A stretch of DNA of 64,000 nucleotides from Baylisascaris procyonis. Its lineage: Eukaryota > Nematoda > Chromadorea > Rhabditida > Ascarididae. Position numbers and translations under genes: made by a program. Shown here piece after piece: positions 53,661 through 64,000 of this stretch. The stretch spans positions 491,501 through 555,500 of the forward strand of contig JAZARR010000069.1 of the NCBI GenBank assembly GCA_037389465.1, written 5' to 3'. The notes under the pieces were generated by a model. It was not told the DNA's origin. It saw nothing but the letters and a program-made list of their open reading frames with translations, and did no database searches. How positions within the stretch are numbered: position 1 is the first letter of the stretch; the number at the start of each line of letters is the position of its first letter.

Positions 53661-54779
53661 GTGGATATGGCGGTGAACTCCGAACACTAGTTCACACATG
53701 AATATCGAGATACCTCGCATCGTTTGAATGCAGGCATTGTTAGAACTCCCCGTTGGCTTTCTGCGTTCGCGAACTTTCGATTCTGTGTTTCGAAGTTTCA
53801 AAAGCAACTCTATAACTTCAGATTCTTGCCACCAAACGGTTTTTAAAGAAGATGAGAGTACTGAAGGTTATATGGACATGTCATGTGGACATATGAGCAG
53901 GAGTAATAACCGTTACTGGCGTCGATGAGGAAGGAGAGGTGTGCTTGCACAAAGAAAAGATAGACACGGCAGAATTAGATTCACGGCAAAAACCAGGAAA
54001 AACAACAGAGAGTCTGATTACAGAAACTGCAGGAAAAGAGGGCAAAGTGTGAGGCCCATTTCGAAGCGCACGAGACGCTAATCTAGTCTTGCGAAATAGT
54101 TGATTTTGACAAACTCATACAATTCTTCAATCAGCGACATAATGAACAACCTTCGAGATGTGTTCGGTTAGATCTCTGTTAGTCGACAAAGTAACAACTG
54201 GAAGAATAACGATCTAACATAGGAACAGCCTATCGTCTTCGTGGACTTGCTACTGGTGGGGTTGCAACTTTCCAACTTGAAGAGGCGGATTTCTCCGAGT
54301 GGTGTTATCGCATTTTGAGCAAGATTAGTGGAATAGTTGAAGCAATTAGTGCACATTAAACGCGCACGAAACTCGAACGTGTATTCCGAACTTGAAGGTG
54401 TTGAAGCTGCTGCAATTGCGCAAATAATACTCAAAGAGGCTTAGTACCTTAGACCTAATCTTCCCTTGTCAGAAAGCTTATCAACAGAAAAGAAAAGGAA
54501 ATCGATTGTTTGGTTCAACGAGCGGATATATTAGGATCACTTAAAAGATTTCGGCCATTTACAAAATGCACAATATCGGACATTCCAGCGAAATGTCGAA
54601 CAGGGATCATCGACAGGGCTCGCACAGTGTCTACAAGGTCGAGGCTTCACAAGTGACCATGTCTGCAATCCCCAAATAAGCTTTAAAAGATCCAGAAACT
54701 AGAAGTCACATGCGATTAGGCTTCTCTTGCAAGTAGTCTCTGGAACACCAAGCTTTTTAACACTTAATAGCCATTCGTT

Positions 54780-55238
54780 TTAAGATTTAAAAAAAAAAAC
54801 AGCATGTTCCGACGTCAGACCATGACTAGAAGTGAAAAGTGGATTTTCTTCGAAATTCCATGATATGAAAGCCTTGGTTGCAGTAGTGTAAGTGGATCCG
54901 ACCAGTGGTTTAAAAGTGCTTCTTTGAGCAGGGGTCGTGCAGCGCGTGTGGTAGAACGCTGAGAGCTCAGCACCCTGGGACCTGGCCACAGATGTTCGGA
55001 CAACGGATAGCAGCTTCTGTATTCGACGAGTGGGACCGGTGTTTGAAGTTGTGGACATCGGCCTGTGTTGAAGCATGTGAAGCCCCCAGCGCACGCTTTT
55101 GAAGTTGTACAGGATAAGTGAGTGAAGAAAGAAACGAAAGGTTTCCCTGCCAATTTGTGGGCAAATCGTGCAAAGCGATGCTAACGATGAAAAATAAAGT
55201 AATTTTATTGAGCTCCTTACAACGGTGTGCAGTGTCAC
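54780..55238 (-). other. Doubtful 152-codon open frame, possibly repeat-derived
   Basis: The longest unspliced non-repetitive frame in the intergenic stretch. The sequence has no signal peptide, domain or family motif I recognise. Two other minus frames are also open across 54815-55173. That points to a stop-poor stretch, perhaps a dispersed repeat, more than to a gene. Confidence 0.2.
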
Positions 55239-55889
55239 AGTACCACTTTCAGTGTACTATATACGAATCGAAAATCCAGATTTCTGAGAAAGGAGACCAA
55301 AATTCCGGATTCACGATTTCAGTGCAACCTTAGCGTGAACATTCACAGTGATCCCGAGGTGGTGCATAGGTGAGAACGATTAGCTCAAACAGTGGAGGAG
55401 TTTTGTTGCTTTAGCCTTGGCTTGAAATGATTTCGAAATTAAGCTCATTCCGTTGTGCTATTATCTTCATCGTGAATGCTTTCTAGTGAACAACAATTCG
55501 GCAACAATAACTAATACTGTAGTTATTAAATAATAACATTTTATGTAACTGACACGATATCAATGAATTTTGACAAGTGTCGTTTTCTTCGTGTGCCTTG
55601 AACTCTCATTTCGTGAAGAGTGCCGAGATTTTTCGTTGAAAAAAGAGTTGTGCGAATTTCATACTCTAGAATAGTTAAGAGAATGCTGTCAAAAAATTTT
55701 TTTCATTGTTTTCTTTGTTATTTTTATCGCCTTATTGTGGTCTACTTTTGCGGAGATCGTATTTATTGTCAATGGAGATGCGGATATTAGTGGGATGTTG
55801 TTGTTGTTGTTGATGCATGCTCAGCGATTTGTTTTAGCTGACCAGCCGATTACAATCTATGAAAGTGACTTTGCTCTTTAATAGATATT

Positions 55890-55917
55890 ATTGTTGAATT
55901 ACAGCATCAGTTCGACG
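55890..55917 (+). promoter_or_regulatory. Possible trans-splice acceptor before the E2 gene
   Basis: TTGAATTACAG (ending 55904) lies 13 bases before the start codon, the usual placing of a spliced-leader acceptor in nematodes. An ordinary cis-spliced 5' leader exon is equally possible. Confidence 0.35.
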
Positions 55918-58381
55918 ATGGCTACATCTCGCGATCCTAACCAACGTGCGAATAGTGATGTCATGAGATTGTAAGCTGCATATTTATTTACTTGCAAAAA
56001 CAAAAAAAAAAATCTTTTTTGCATATTTCTGCATAAATTGTTAATGAAATTATTCTGTGATTATTGGCACTCAGATTTTTGAGAGGAAAATAATACGACT
56101 GAAGTAAAAATTTTCGAACAATTTCATCGACGCTTAGGTTTCACCTCAAAATTTGCATGCATCGAAATTCGTATTCTTCTATATAAATGAGGAATATGAT
56201 CACGCTTATCGTTACCATACAATCCACTTCAATAGGTAGAAATAGTCGCTCTCTGTGAGATATCGCTAGTATATATAATATTGTGATCGATAAACGAACT
56301 TATACATTAATTCTTCTTGAAATTCGATTATTTCGATGATTTTTATAAAGAAGTAGATACAAAGATATATGTGGATAGCTAACGTTTTGTTATGATCGTT
56401 GAGATAATTTGAGTGCTATGAGGAAGAAGAAAATGTTTGATGAGGAATTCGCTCGTTTAGTTTTTTTTTCAAATATTCCTTCAACATCAAGTTCTAGATT
56501 GGATGACATTTCAATGAATTAGCCAAATATTATTACGCCATTTCAGGATGAAGAGTAAACACGAAGCAAAAGTAAGCAGTGATATGAAGCGTCTTATCGT
56601 GAAATTTTATGGACCCAAGGATAGTATGTTATTATTAATTCCCGTTAATTAAAGGTTTTCATAGAGGTATTGGTATCGATATTGAGCGGAGTCCAATGAA
56701 GAATGTTAAGTTTTTTAATAGGGAATTTGAAGTCTTTGACTATAGTTACCTTGGTCTGTTTAACTTTATTGGCCAATAATGCGCATTCATTACCTTGCAT
56801 TCATCTATGATATGTTTAGAAAAGCGTTTTATCGCCGCTTTTGTCGCCTATTTCAATCATTTCGCGATATCTGTGTGGTTTTTGCCATTCGACTAAGCGC
56901 ATATTGTGGTAGATCTTTATATGTGAAGTAGAGCACAACGTGATAACGTTGCGCTTAGGTGATAGAGCACGAAGAAGAGTTCACAAGTTTAATATCACTG
57001 TTTATCACGTTGTTCTAACAGTTTGCTCTAACATTTCAGCGGCCTATGAAGGCGGTGTTTGGCTTATCCGCGTTCGCATTTCTGATAAATATCCCTTCAA
57101 GGCACCTTTGGTTGGATTCATGAACCGCATCTTCCATCCGAATGTCGATGAGACTTCAGGCGTTATATGCCTTGATGTGACCGGCCACGCTTGGTCGCCC
57201 GTGTACGGTAGGTTGCTTATATGTAACGTCATTCGTTCTGCTGCATGCAGAATAGAGCATTGCAGCGTTAAGCTGAAGGAAGCCTTGATGAAGTTGCTTC
57301 CTTTTACGGCTCCCAGAAGAAAAGCTTCATTAATCCTGGTGACAGCAACCTCGAGTATAGAAAAATGTACTTACTGACCCATTTGCTCGCAATATCTTCC
57401 ACTATTTATATCTTCTATTTATACTATTTGTATCTTCTACTATTCTACTATTTATATCCTTATATCTTATATCTTTTACTATTTAGGGTCGAAAAAACTG
57501 GTTTTGAATTTTTGCAAGCGAAATGATCATTGACTCATGAGTGAGTGATGGGGTGAGCTTGCTAAAAGATTTCCGTTTTTGCTCATATAATATTAGCAAA
57601 AGGGCAATATTCTCACTTCATTTTCGCATGAATTCAATTGTGGGCTCTTTTTTTTGCAGAGCTTACCAACATCTTCGATTTCTTTCTGCCTCAATTTCTG
57701 GCATATCCGAACCCGGGCGACCCAATGAATGCCGATGCGGCTTTGCTGTATATGAAGAATCGAGAGGAATTCCAGAAGAAATGCAAAAGTCTGTTCTATT
57801 GCCTTTTGCGATATTTGAGATTTCAAGAGAGGATAGTTTTTTTTCGATTACGAGCGACGGATGGCGAAGAGCGACAATTCGTTGTTGATAAAACAAGTTG
57901 TCATTTCATTTGCCTAATAATATGCGGCATTAGCCTCAATCGCCGTGCATAGGTGAACTGTCTCCTCATGTATTAGTGGAGAAGCACCCTATGTTAATTT
58001 ATGTATGGATATTGAATGCAACGTTCAAAGTGATGTCAGCTAATGAAATCAACTTACGCCGATTACTTGCTACTAGAAGCTTTCTTGATAGAATGAGTTC
58101 CAGACAGGAAAAAGAATGATATCGATGTCTCCCTTAGTCGATGGCAGTCTTTCTTTTTTCCTCGTATTCCCCATCAATTTTTGTCTGCTTGTTATTCATA
58201 TGTTTAGTACGCAATCTTCTGTATCATACGAAATTTGTTTTGAGAACATATGGAGACGTACGCCACTGAGGAGGCAGTGAGAAACACCTATGGACGCTTT
58301 CCATCTTGCGAAAAGCAGTTGCAGATGTCCAGTGACGATTCGGAGTCAAGCCTCTCCGACTTCTCAGAAGGTGATCTTTAA
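55918..58381 (+). CDS. ubc-8: Ubiquitin-conjugating enzyme E2, UBE2H/UBC-8 type (complete, five exons)
   Basis: E2 enzyme that accepts ubiquitin from E1 as a thioester and passes it on with an E3 ligase. Exons: 55918-55970, 56547-56623, 57040-57207, 57660-57788, 58245-58381; all phases fit, giving 187 residues against 183 in human UBE2H. The start [10 protein letters not shown] is followed by MKSKHEAKV and [16 protein letters not shown]. The E2 core HPN is at 57135-57143 and the active-site Cys of VICLDV is codon 57168-57170, residue 87, the same number as the active Cys of human UBE2H. Then come [24 protein letters not shown] and NREEFQKKC. The acidic Ser-rich tail ([17 protein letters not shown]) matches the UBE2H tail. 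The family's C-terminal acidic extension is linked to ubiquitylation of histones and, in yeast, to metabolic enzyme turnover. The last acceptor (TTTTGAG) departs from the TTTCAG norm but gives the right phase. Intron 3 contains an AT-rich TATCTTCTA repeat at about 57390-57485. Confidence 0.93.
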
Positions 58382-61300
58382 AAGATATTCCAGAATAGTG
58401 CGTTAATAAGCCTCTACTGCAATGGCAATTCAGTTAATTCGTTTACTGGAAAATGTATCTGAAATTTGCCAGGAGGGTTAACTACTTTATTTCACCAAAA
58501 TGTGAGGTTTCCTACGCAAGGATAAAGGACACTGCCATCCTGATATTTTGTAAGGACAAATCTGGTTGGAATGAAACTGCAAGAATTAGATAGCCACGAT
58601 AATAGGAAACAATTTTTAAAGATATTAAGCCATTCGGTTGGGGACGAGGGAGAGGATTCGTTTTATTCTTAACTGTTTGTTTTCATCTTAACAGGCTAAA
58701 GAAGAGAAAAAAGTCGGCGGCTCTTCAGCGAGTTTCTCAGCGCTGTAAAGGTGGCAGCAAACTTTAGATAAGACTTTCGAGGTATTAATGGGAGGAATGG
58801 TGCAATCTGCAGGAATATTGAATGAGGAGATTTTCTACATTTTTTGAAGCAGGTAACACTAAAGCCTGAGATGAGTGAGAACGAGAAAATTTGAGCAAAG
58901 ACGTCGAGCGGGTGAGACGTTTTTCGGTACCTTCTCCTTCAAGCAGCTGCCCGCAGCATATTTTTCCAATTACACTTGTACATTTTGAGTTTTTCTATCT
59001 TGAGGCCACTCGAGTCCTACTTCTTACGGCTTCGTAACTTTAAATTTTCCCCATCCTCGCTAAGTCAACGGCTTCCCGTCATCCTTTGAAATTCACCGAT
59101 GCATATGTTTGTGTACTTTTCAAAACTGACTGTAATGGACAGGTGATTACGATGTTTTATATTTCACAGTCGATAGTTAGAAGCGTATGTAAGCGGCTAT
59201 GTCAGTATATTTATAGATAATGCAGTGCTATTACGCTTGAAGTAACAGCTTTCAGATGACGCATGAGAGATGGATATGGCTAGACGCTTGCTGCCTACGA
59301 GCCTTCTCTTTGCGTCGGGTGATACACATGCATTGATTTTCAATGCGATATGTTGATCGGTGTTTCAAATTAAAAATCTGTTTTATGTGTATTGTACACA
59401 AACGCAGAAGCCAACAATAACTTTGCATGTTGTGTGCAAACTGTGCAAAGCATTTTTTCAAAGATCGCGATTCTTGCATTGCCAAGTCTGAAATCCGTAT
59501 ACGGACGAAAATCAGTCGAAATTTATTTCGCTCGATTAGCGAACAAAGATGTTTGTTCGTTGCCGAGAATCGGTTAAAACCGAATCGACTACAAGAATAT
59601 CGGTCTCTTACTAGCGGGGAGCATTCCACAAAAGCTAATTTCCGGTTGTGGCGAAAAAAAAAACCAACTGACTAATGTTTTCGATCGGTGCAAACTCAGG
59701 GAAATTTTTCCCCATTCAACCGAATTTCTGCTAAAAGATATCTCACCAGCATGATGCGAAACATTGTTTGATCAGTACAATCTCACTTTGTTGCTAGACA
59801 GTTTTGTTCTTATATTTAAGGAAATACTACGGGATTACATATAGTTTTGGTTTCTTGATTGTCCACTGCGATTTATTAAATGGAACTCGGAGTGACGTTT
59901 CAACCCGTCCGCAACCTACGAAAGGCATGCATCTACTATTTCCGCCTCCCGGAATCATTAACATACTGCATTGAAGACGGATATCCGAGGTGCTTTTCGT
60001 TATAGTGGTTAATCACTTTTCCGGCTTATTCTATGGATGTGTCAAAAATGAGCATGGTCATTCCCGAACATGGAATGTAGTACCGGAACAAAGAACAGAC
60101 TCCGTCACCAGTGATGCTTCGCATCCATCTTCAGTGTGGAAAAGTTTCTGCAATTTTGGCAACACATGAGCAGAACTCTACTGATAGTGATGAAGTTTCA
60201 ATGGTGCTGTGTAACCCCTGTCGAACAAAAAAAAAAAAATCCGATTTCTGAGGAAGTCAACATGGAGATCAGAAGTTTTCTCAGCCAGGTTCAATTGAGA
60301 GGAAGGTAATACTATTCTCGGTATACCAATGCTTACGTTCACGATCAGTTAAAGCTATTGTTTCGAGTAAACAACGACAGGGATATTTGTTTCAAGTACA
60401 TCATGGCTGAGTTTCATACTGGCTAATAGGAAATGAACTGACTCGTCTTAGCGGCGAGACACTTGGTGATATACCGCACCGATTAACGCGATCAGTATGC
60501 GAAGCAGTTGGTGCAACACCCCACCTGAATATGCTGATGCGAAGTGCGTTGGCCTCGCCTTCATCCTCTGAAGTATTCTACTACTACTTCCAGACTTTGC
60601 ATCAACATATCTCTGATGCGCCACTATAGATAAATAACCGAGCACCGCACAAAAACAAACGCTTTCCGTTGCAATGGATACTCTTTTTAGTGATTCTGAA
60701 TTGCGATCTGTACATTCTTCTCCTTCCAGAGGATGTCAATCAAATAGACATTGCACTGGATGGACATGTTTTTATACGAAGAGTAGAACATAGTATGCAG
60801 TGTTCCAAGCAACTCAGCGCATGGTCGATTTCGATCCATACTAATGTCAGCCTCCATTCACATCTTTTGAAAAATTCTACCCGGAATCACCTATCGCCTG
60901 CTAAAAAGCTATATTTACATATTAGGCTATACTTTGTGCGCATATCAGAAATCTCAATGATGTTCCCCGCAATGAAATTCGCTTATACGATCGTTGTTTA
61001 TCAACGTTCATAACAACCGCGCCCCACACGCACCACATATTCTGCAGGCGCGCTCCTGTTCTAAGCTCGGCAGCTATGGATCGATGTGGACGGAGCTCAT
61101 GCATCCCTTTTAAAATGCTGATAGGCTTATTTCAAATTAAAGCGCCTAGCGGAAACAAAGCTAGCCAAGCAGCAAGCACACCATGACATTCTGACGTTAA
61201 GTGAGAACAGACTGACAATTCAAACGGTAATGTAGTTGAGATGGTTTCATTTATGACGAAACTTCAAGCACACATAACATATGACAGACAAGCAACTCCT

Positions 61301-62849
61301 CGGCAGTGATACGTCGGATGTGTCAAAAAAAAGTCCTCAATAATCCCTAGTATAGTAACACTTGAAGATGCGGGTGAAGCAATCGACAAATTGGTCTGCT
61401 TACCGATCGTCTCGTAGTGTACGATGTGAAAATGTGACTTTTTATGAATGCTCGGCTGCCGAATGAATTCAGACAAAATTTTCTCATTTTTATCAAAAAT
61501 TTTCAAGGCAATATTGGCAAAGGCAGAAGTATGCAGCAGCAAAGAAAAAAATACAAATGCTAATCAAATGCATCGCTCACAAAACGTACAACGAGTATAG
61601 CGCACCGTTCAACTGATATTGCTTATCATTGCAATATTTCACTACTGAGTTGATATTTGCCCTCTCATCTCCCGTATAAGTTGATCACACTTCGTTGCGA
61701 ACTCGTTCAATTTGTTTGCAGGCCTGAAAATAACCTCCTTTCAACAATAGCACACTTCGAACGAAACTGCACGAAATCACTGCCTGAATAGGACCTATAT
61801 TAGCCAAAATTATTTTCAGCTCAAATTTCAGGCTAGATTGGAGGCAAAATTCGATAATAAATTTCGGTGGATTAATGCTTAAGAGGTAGGCGATATGATC
61901 ATAATTGTTGACGTGAGTAAGAGAATTTCTTATTTTGCATTAGCACAATGTTTTACTGATATAATTGATGAGATGGATCAATCAACTAATGAACGTTTAT
62001 GCTAGCATTGAGCAGAGCCATCGCAAGAACACCTCGCAATCAAGAATTATCCGAAAGAAGGAAACTCCGAATAACAATAAAGTTACTAAAATTACTAACA
62101 TCGCAATGGCTACTTAAGAATCGATATCACCCACTCTAACTTCTACTCCTTAATTCTAAGCCTTCAGCTGCAAGTTTTGCTTTCTAAGGAAGAGGAAATG
62201 TGGCTTTCAAAGTGTTTAAAAACTCGTCGTCAATCCAAGAATGTTCTCTATAACTCCTCACTCAATCCAGCAATTGGAAGGGCACTTATTTTCGAAGTCG
62301 TAGGAGAGAAGCTTTTGCTTTGCCAGCAGTAAACAATCTAACGACGTGGAATGTGTTTTCCTACCAAACTCCACCACTGCCGCAACGATTTTTTTTTTTT
62401 TAACGTATTGCTGCAATACGAGAGTAACAAGGTAAGAAGAAATACATTCGGATGCAATTAGTACTTGAAATTATCTTTTCGCATTAAGCAGGAACCAAAT
62501 TCGATAATTTGCCCAAGCTGGGAAGGGGCAAACTGAAAAATGTGCAAAAGAACAGTTTTCTCTCTCTACTGGCAAAGCCTACATAACAAAACCCGTTGCT
62601 GATTAAGTGGGAAATATAGTAGTCGTAAGGTTTCCAAAACATACTGTCATAATCTTAAAAATTTCTGCTACCAGAACTTCGCTAACAGCATGCGCTTTAT
62701 AATCTCTGGCGAGCGCAACGGGTTAAAATTTTCTTCGGGGTATTCCAATATTCGGTTATCCTTTCAGATCTTTGGCTATAGCAACGTAGCACCATTTATT
62801 TTAAGCAACAAGTTCGTAAAGGAGAATTTCATGCATTAAACTCTTCTGA
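58382..62849. other. Stretch without supported genes
   Basis: Open frames are short. Minus-strand frames at 60448-60645 (a hydrophobic LLRILIALIGAVYHQV segment) and 61264-61542 (ALKIFDKNEKILSEFI, ASSSVTILGIIEDFF) look somewhat protein-like and could be downstream exons of the gene at the right edge, but no splice joins were settled. Confidence 0.4.
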
Positions 62850-62859
62850 ACCCAATGTC

Positions 62860-64000
62860 CTGTTTCCTGCCAGCCAGACGCTTTGTCCAGATAAGTTGTA
62901 GGCCTTTCGCATAGCAGCAAGAACACTTTTTTTAGACAAAATAACTAAATCGTATGTCAACAAAGTCTTCATACAGGATGCGAAGGACTTAATGCGAAAT
63001 AAAGGAAAGAAAAATAAGATGGCTTTCGGCGTTTTTTGAAATGAAAGGTTCTTCGAAAAATCCAATGAAAACTTTTAACTTTTTTGGCCCCCAAAAAAGG
63101 TCTACACTCTAGAACTAACGTATTCGAAACTACGGGAAAGACATGAGTCACTGCAGCTAACAGTACTTCAAGAGAACTGCTAAAAATATCCAAACGGAAC
63201 CAATATACAAATAAACTGCATCATTTGAAATGATAAAACAGCCCAATTGCAATGAAAGGGATTGAAGTCATGCTCAAAGAATGATCCTTCCATTCTCGAT
63301 GCGATTAGGTTTCAATCCCGTCAACAAGTTCATCCATCGACATGTTAAAGCATCAGACTCAGAAGAGATTTCAGATGAAAAGCTTCAACAGTACTGCAAT
63401 TTTTTTACTGCAGCAACGGCTATTCTGAGCTCAATTACGTCTTTTCATCACAATCAAACTGTTCTGCACATCGTGCTTATAATAATCTCCTGTTCTATGC
63501 ATCGTCCCGCACACTCTTCTCTTTTTAAATTCATATATCGCAACAAAAATCACTGCGTTATAAAAATGGTACAAGTTCGAGTTAAGAAAGGAAATAAAAG
63601 AATGGAAAGGAAAAATAAAGTAAGAAGAATGGAACATACACTCTATAACGTTGACCGAACATGGCAAGTTCACTACGTGTGACATGTGCAACGATATTCG
63701 CTCTTTCTTGAGAGAGTATTTCAAGTGCCGTTTCATCTGGCACCTCCTCCCAAGAGAACTCCTCACCACGACTCATCAGGAAATAATCCAATAGTGAGGC
63801 ATGCAACTTCTTTATCTCTTCTACACTCCTCGCTCCACCGCACTGAAAAATAATTCAATGAAAATTGCATACTTTTCGTTTTCATCGGAGATGCGAGCTA
63901 TGCCATCTAGCAATTTCATGCACGATATTAACATAGCTTAGCACATACTCAGAAATAGTGTCCTCAACAAACCACACAAAGAGAACATTTATCGTCTCCA
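62860..64000 (-). CDS. Unidentified, mostly helical protein; partial, 5' end beyond the window
   Basis: Two exons join cleanly: 63945-64000 (ETINVLFVWFVEDTISEY) and 63656-63842 (CGGARSVEEIKKLH, LLDYFLMSRGEEFSW, ILSQERANIVAHVTRSELAM). They are separated by a 102-base intron with a TTTTCAG acceptor, in phase 0. Two further likely coding pieces follow: about 63105-63182 (SSLEVLLAAVTHVFPVVSN, after an ATTTTTAG acceptor) and about 62880-62982 (SFASCMKTLLTYDLVILSKK, then VLAAMRKAYN). Their joins are not settled. Amphipathic helices predominate, with no signal peptide or catalytic motif. The stretch SKKSVLAAMRKAYN faintly recalls the C-terminal helical region of RMC1 (Mic1 family) proteins; this is a weak impression only. 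Confidence 0.4.

Larger units (their letters stand above)
50161..55917. other. Intergenic stretch between two divergently transcribed genes
   Basis: Between the 5' ends of the giant gene (minus) and the ubiquitin-conjugating enzyme (plus). It is AT-rich, with local ATATCTATT-type repeats at about 51030-51110, a G-rich tract at about 51918-51951, a GC-rich island at about 53455-53660, and a (TTG)n run at about 55798-55812. No spliced gene could be supported. Confidence 0.5.

Noticed and set aside
56940..57377. Unspliced 145-codon version of the E2 core
   Set aside because: It reads through the intron on both sides of exon 57040-57207. The spliced model restores the full E2 sequence and phase.

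Overview
Nuclear DNA of a nematode, probably a strongylid or hookworm-like worm. This is inferred from many short introns with TTTCAG-type acceptors, an AT-rich background, and three recognisable gene families. It is not bacterial: no operons or Shine-Dalgarno sites are seen and every recognisable gene is spliced. Species was not determined.

Layout. (1) About 1315-5900, minus strand: N-terminal half (six membrane segments) of an MFSD8/CLN7-type major facilitator. Its intron at 3225-5765 holds a perfect TTA repeat of about 550 units (3477-5128). (2) 5905-11699: no supported gene. (3) 11700-49982, minus strand: one very large secreted protein. A signal peptide at 49889-49982 is followed by what I count as 49 chitin-binding Peritrophin-A (CBM14) domains, interrupted by a Pro-rich hexapeptide-repeat exon and a Lys-rich exon, with a stop at 11700-11702. 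I traced about 66 exons whose phases agree at all but one junction (about 14.2 kb coding, about 4,700 residues). The nearest known protein I can name is the C. elegans eggshell protein CBD-1, which has about a dozen such domains. (4) 49983-55917: non-coding apart from a G-rich tract, a GC-rich island and one doubtful ORF. (5) 55918-58381, plus strand: complete five-exon ubiquitin-conjugating enzyme, UBE2H/UBC-8 type, 187 residues, active-site Cys at residue 87. (6) 58382-62800: no supported gene. (7) 62850-64000, minus strand: exons of an unidentified, mostly helical protein running off the right edge.

The striking object is the chitin-binding giant. Its middle third is an array of 25 one-domain exons, all bounded by phase-1 introns, in which two domain subtypes (last two cysteines separated by 5 or by 6 residues) alternate. 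Decayed copies of the same exon lie in the introns. The terminal domains have 8-residue spacing and are cut by introns at other places. This suggests an old CBD-1-like frame whose centre grew by exon and exon-pair duplication. If it works like CBD-1 it would bind chitin in the eggshell or another extracellular coat; that function is inferred.
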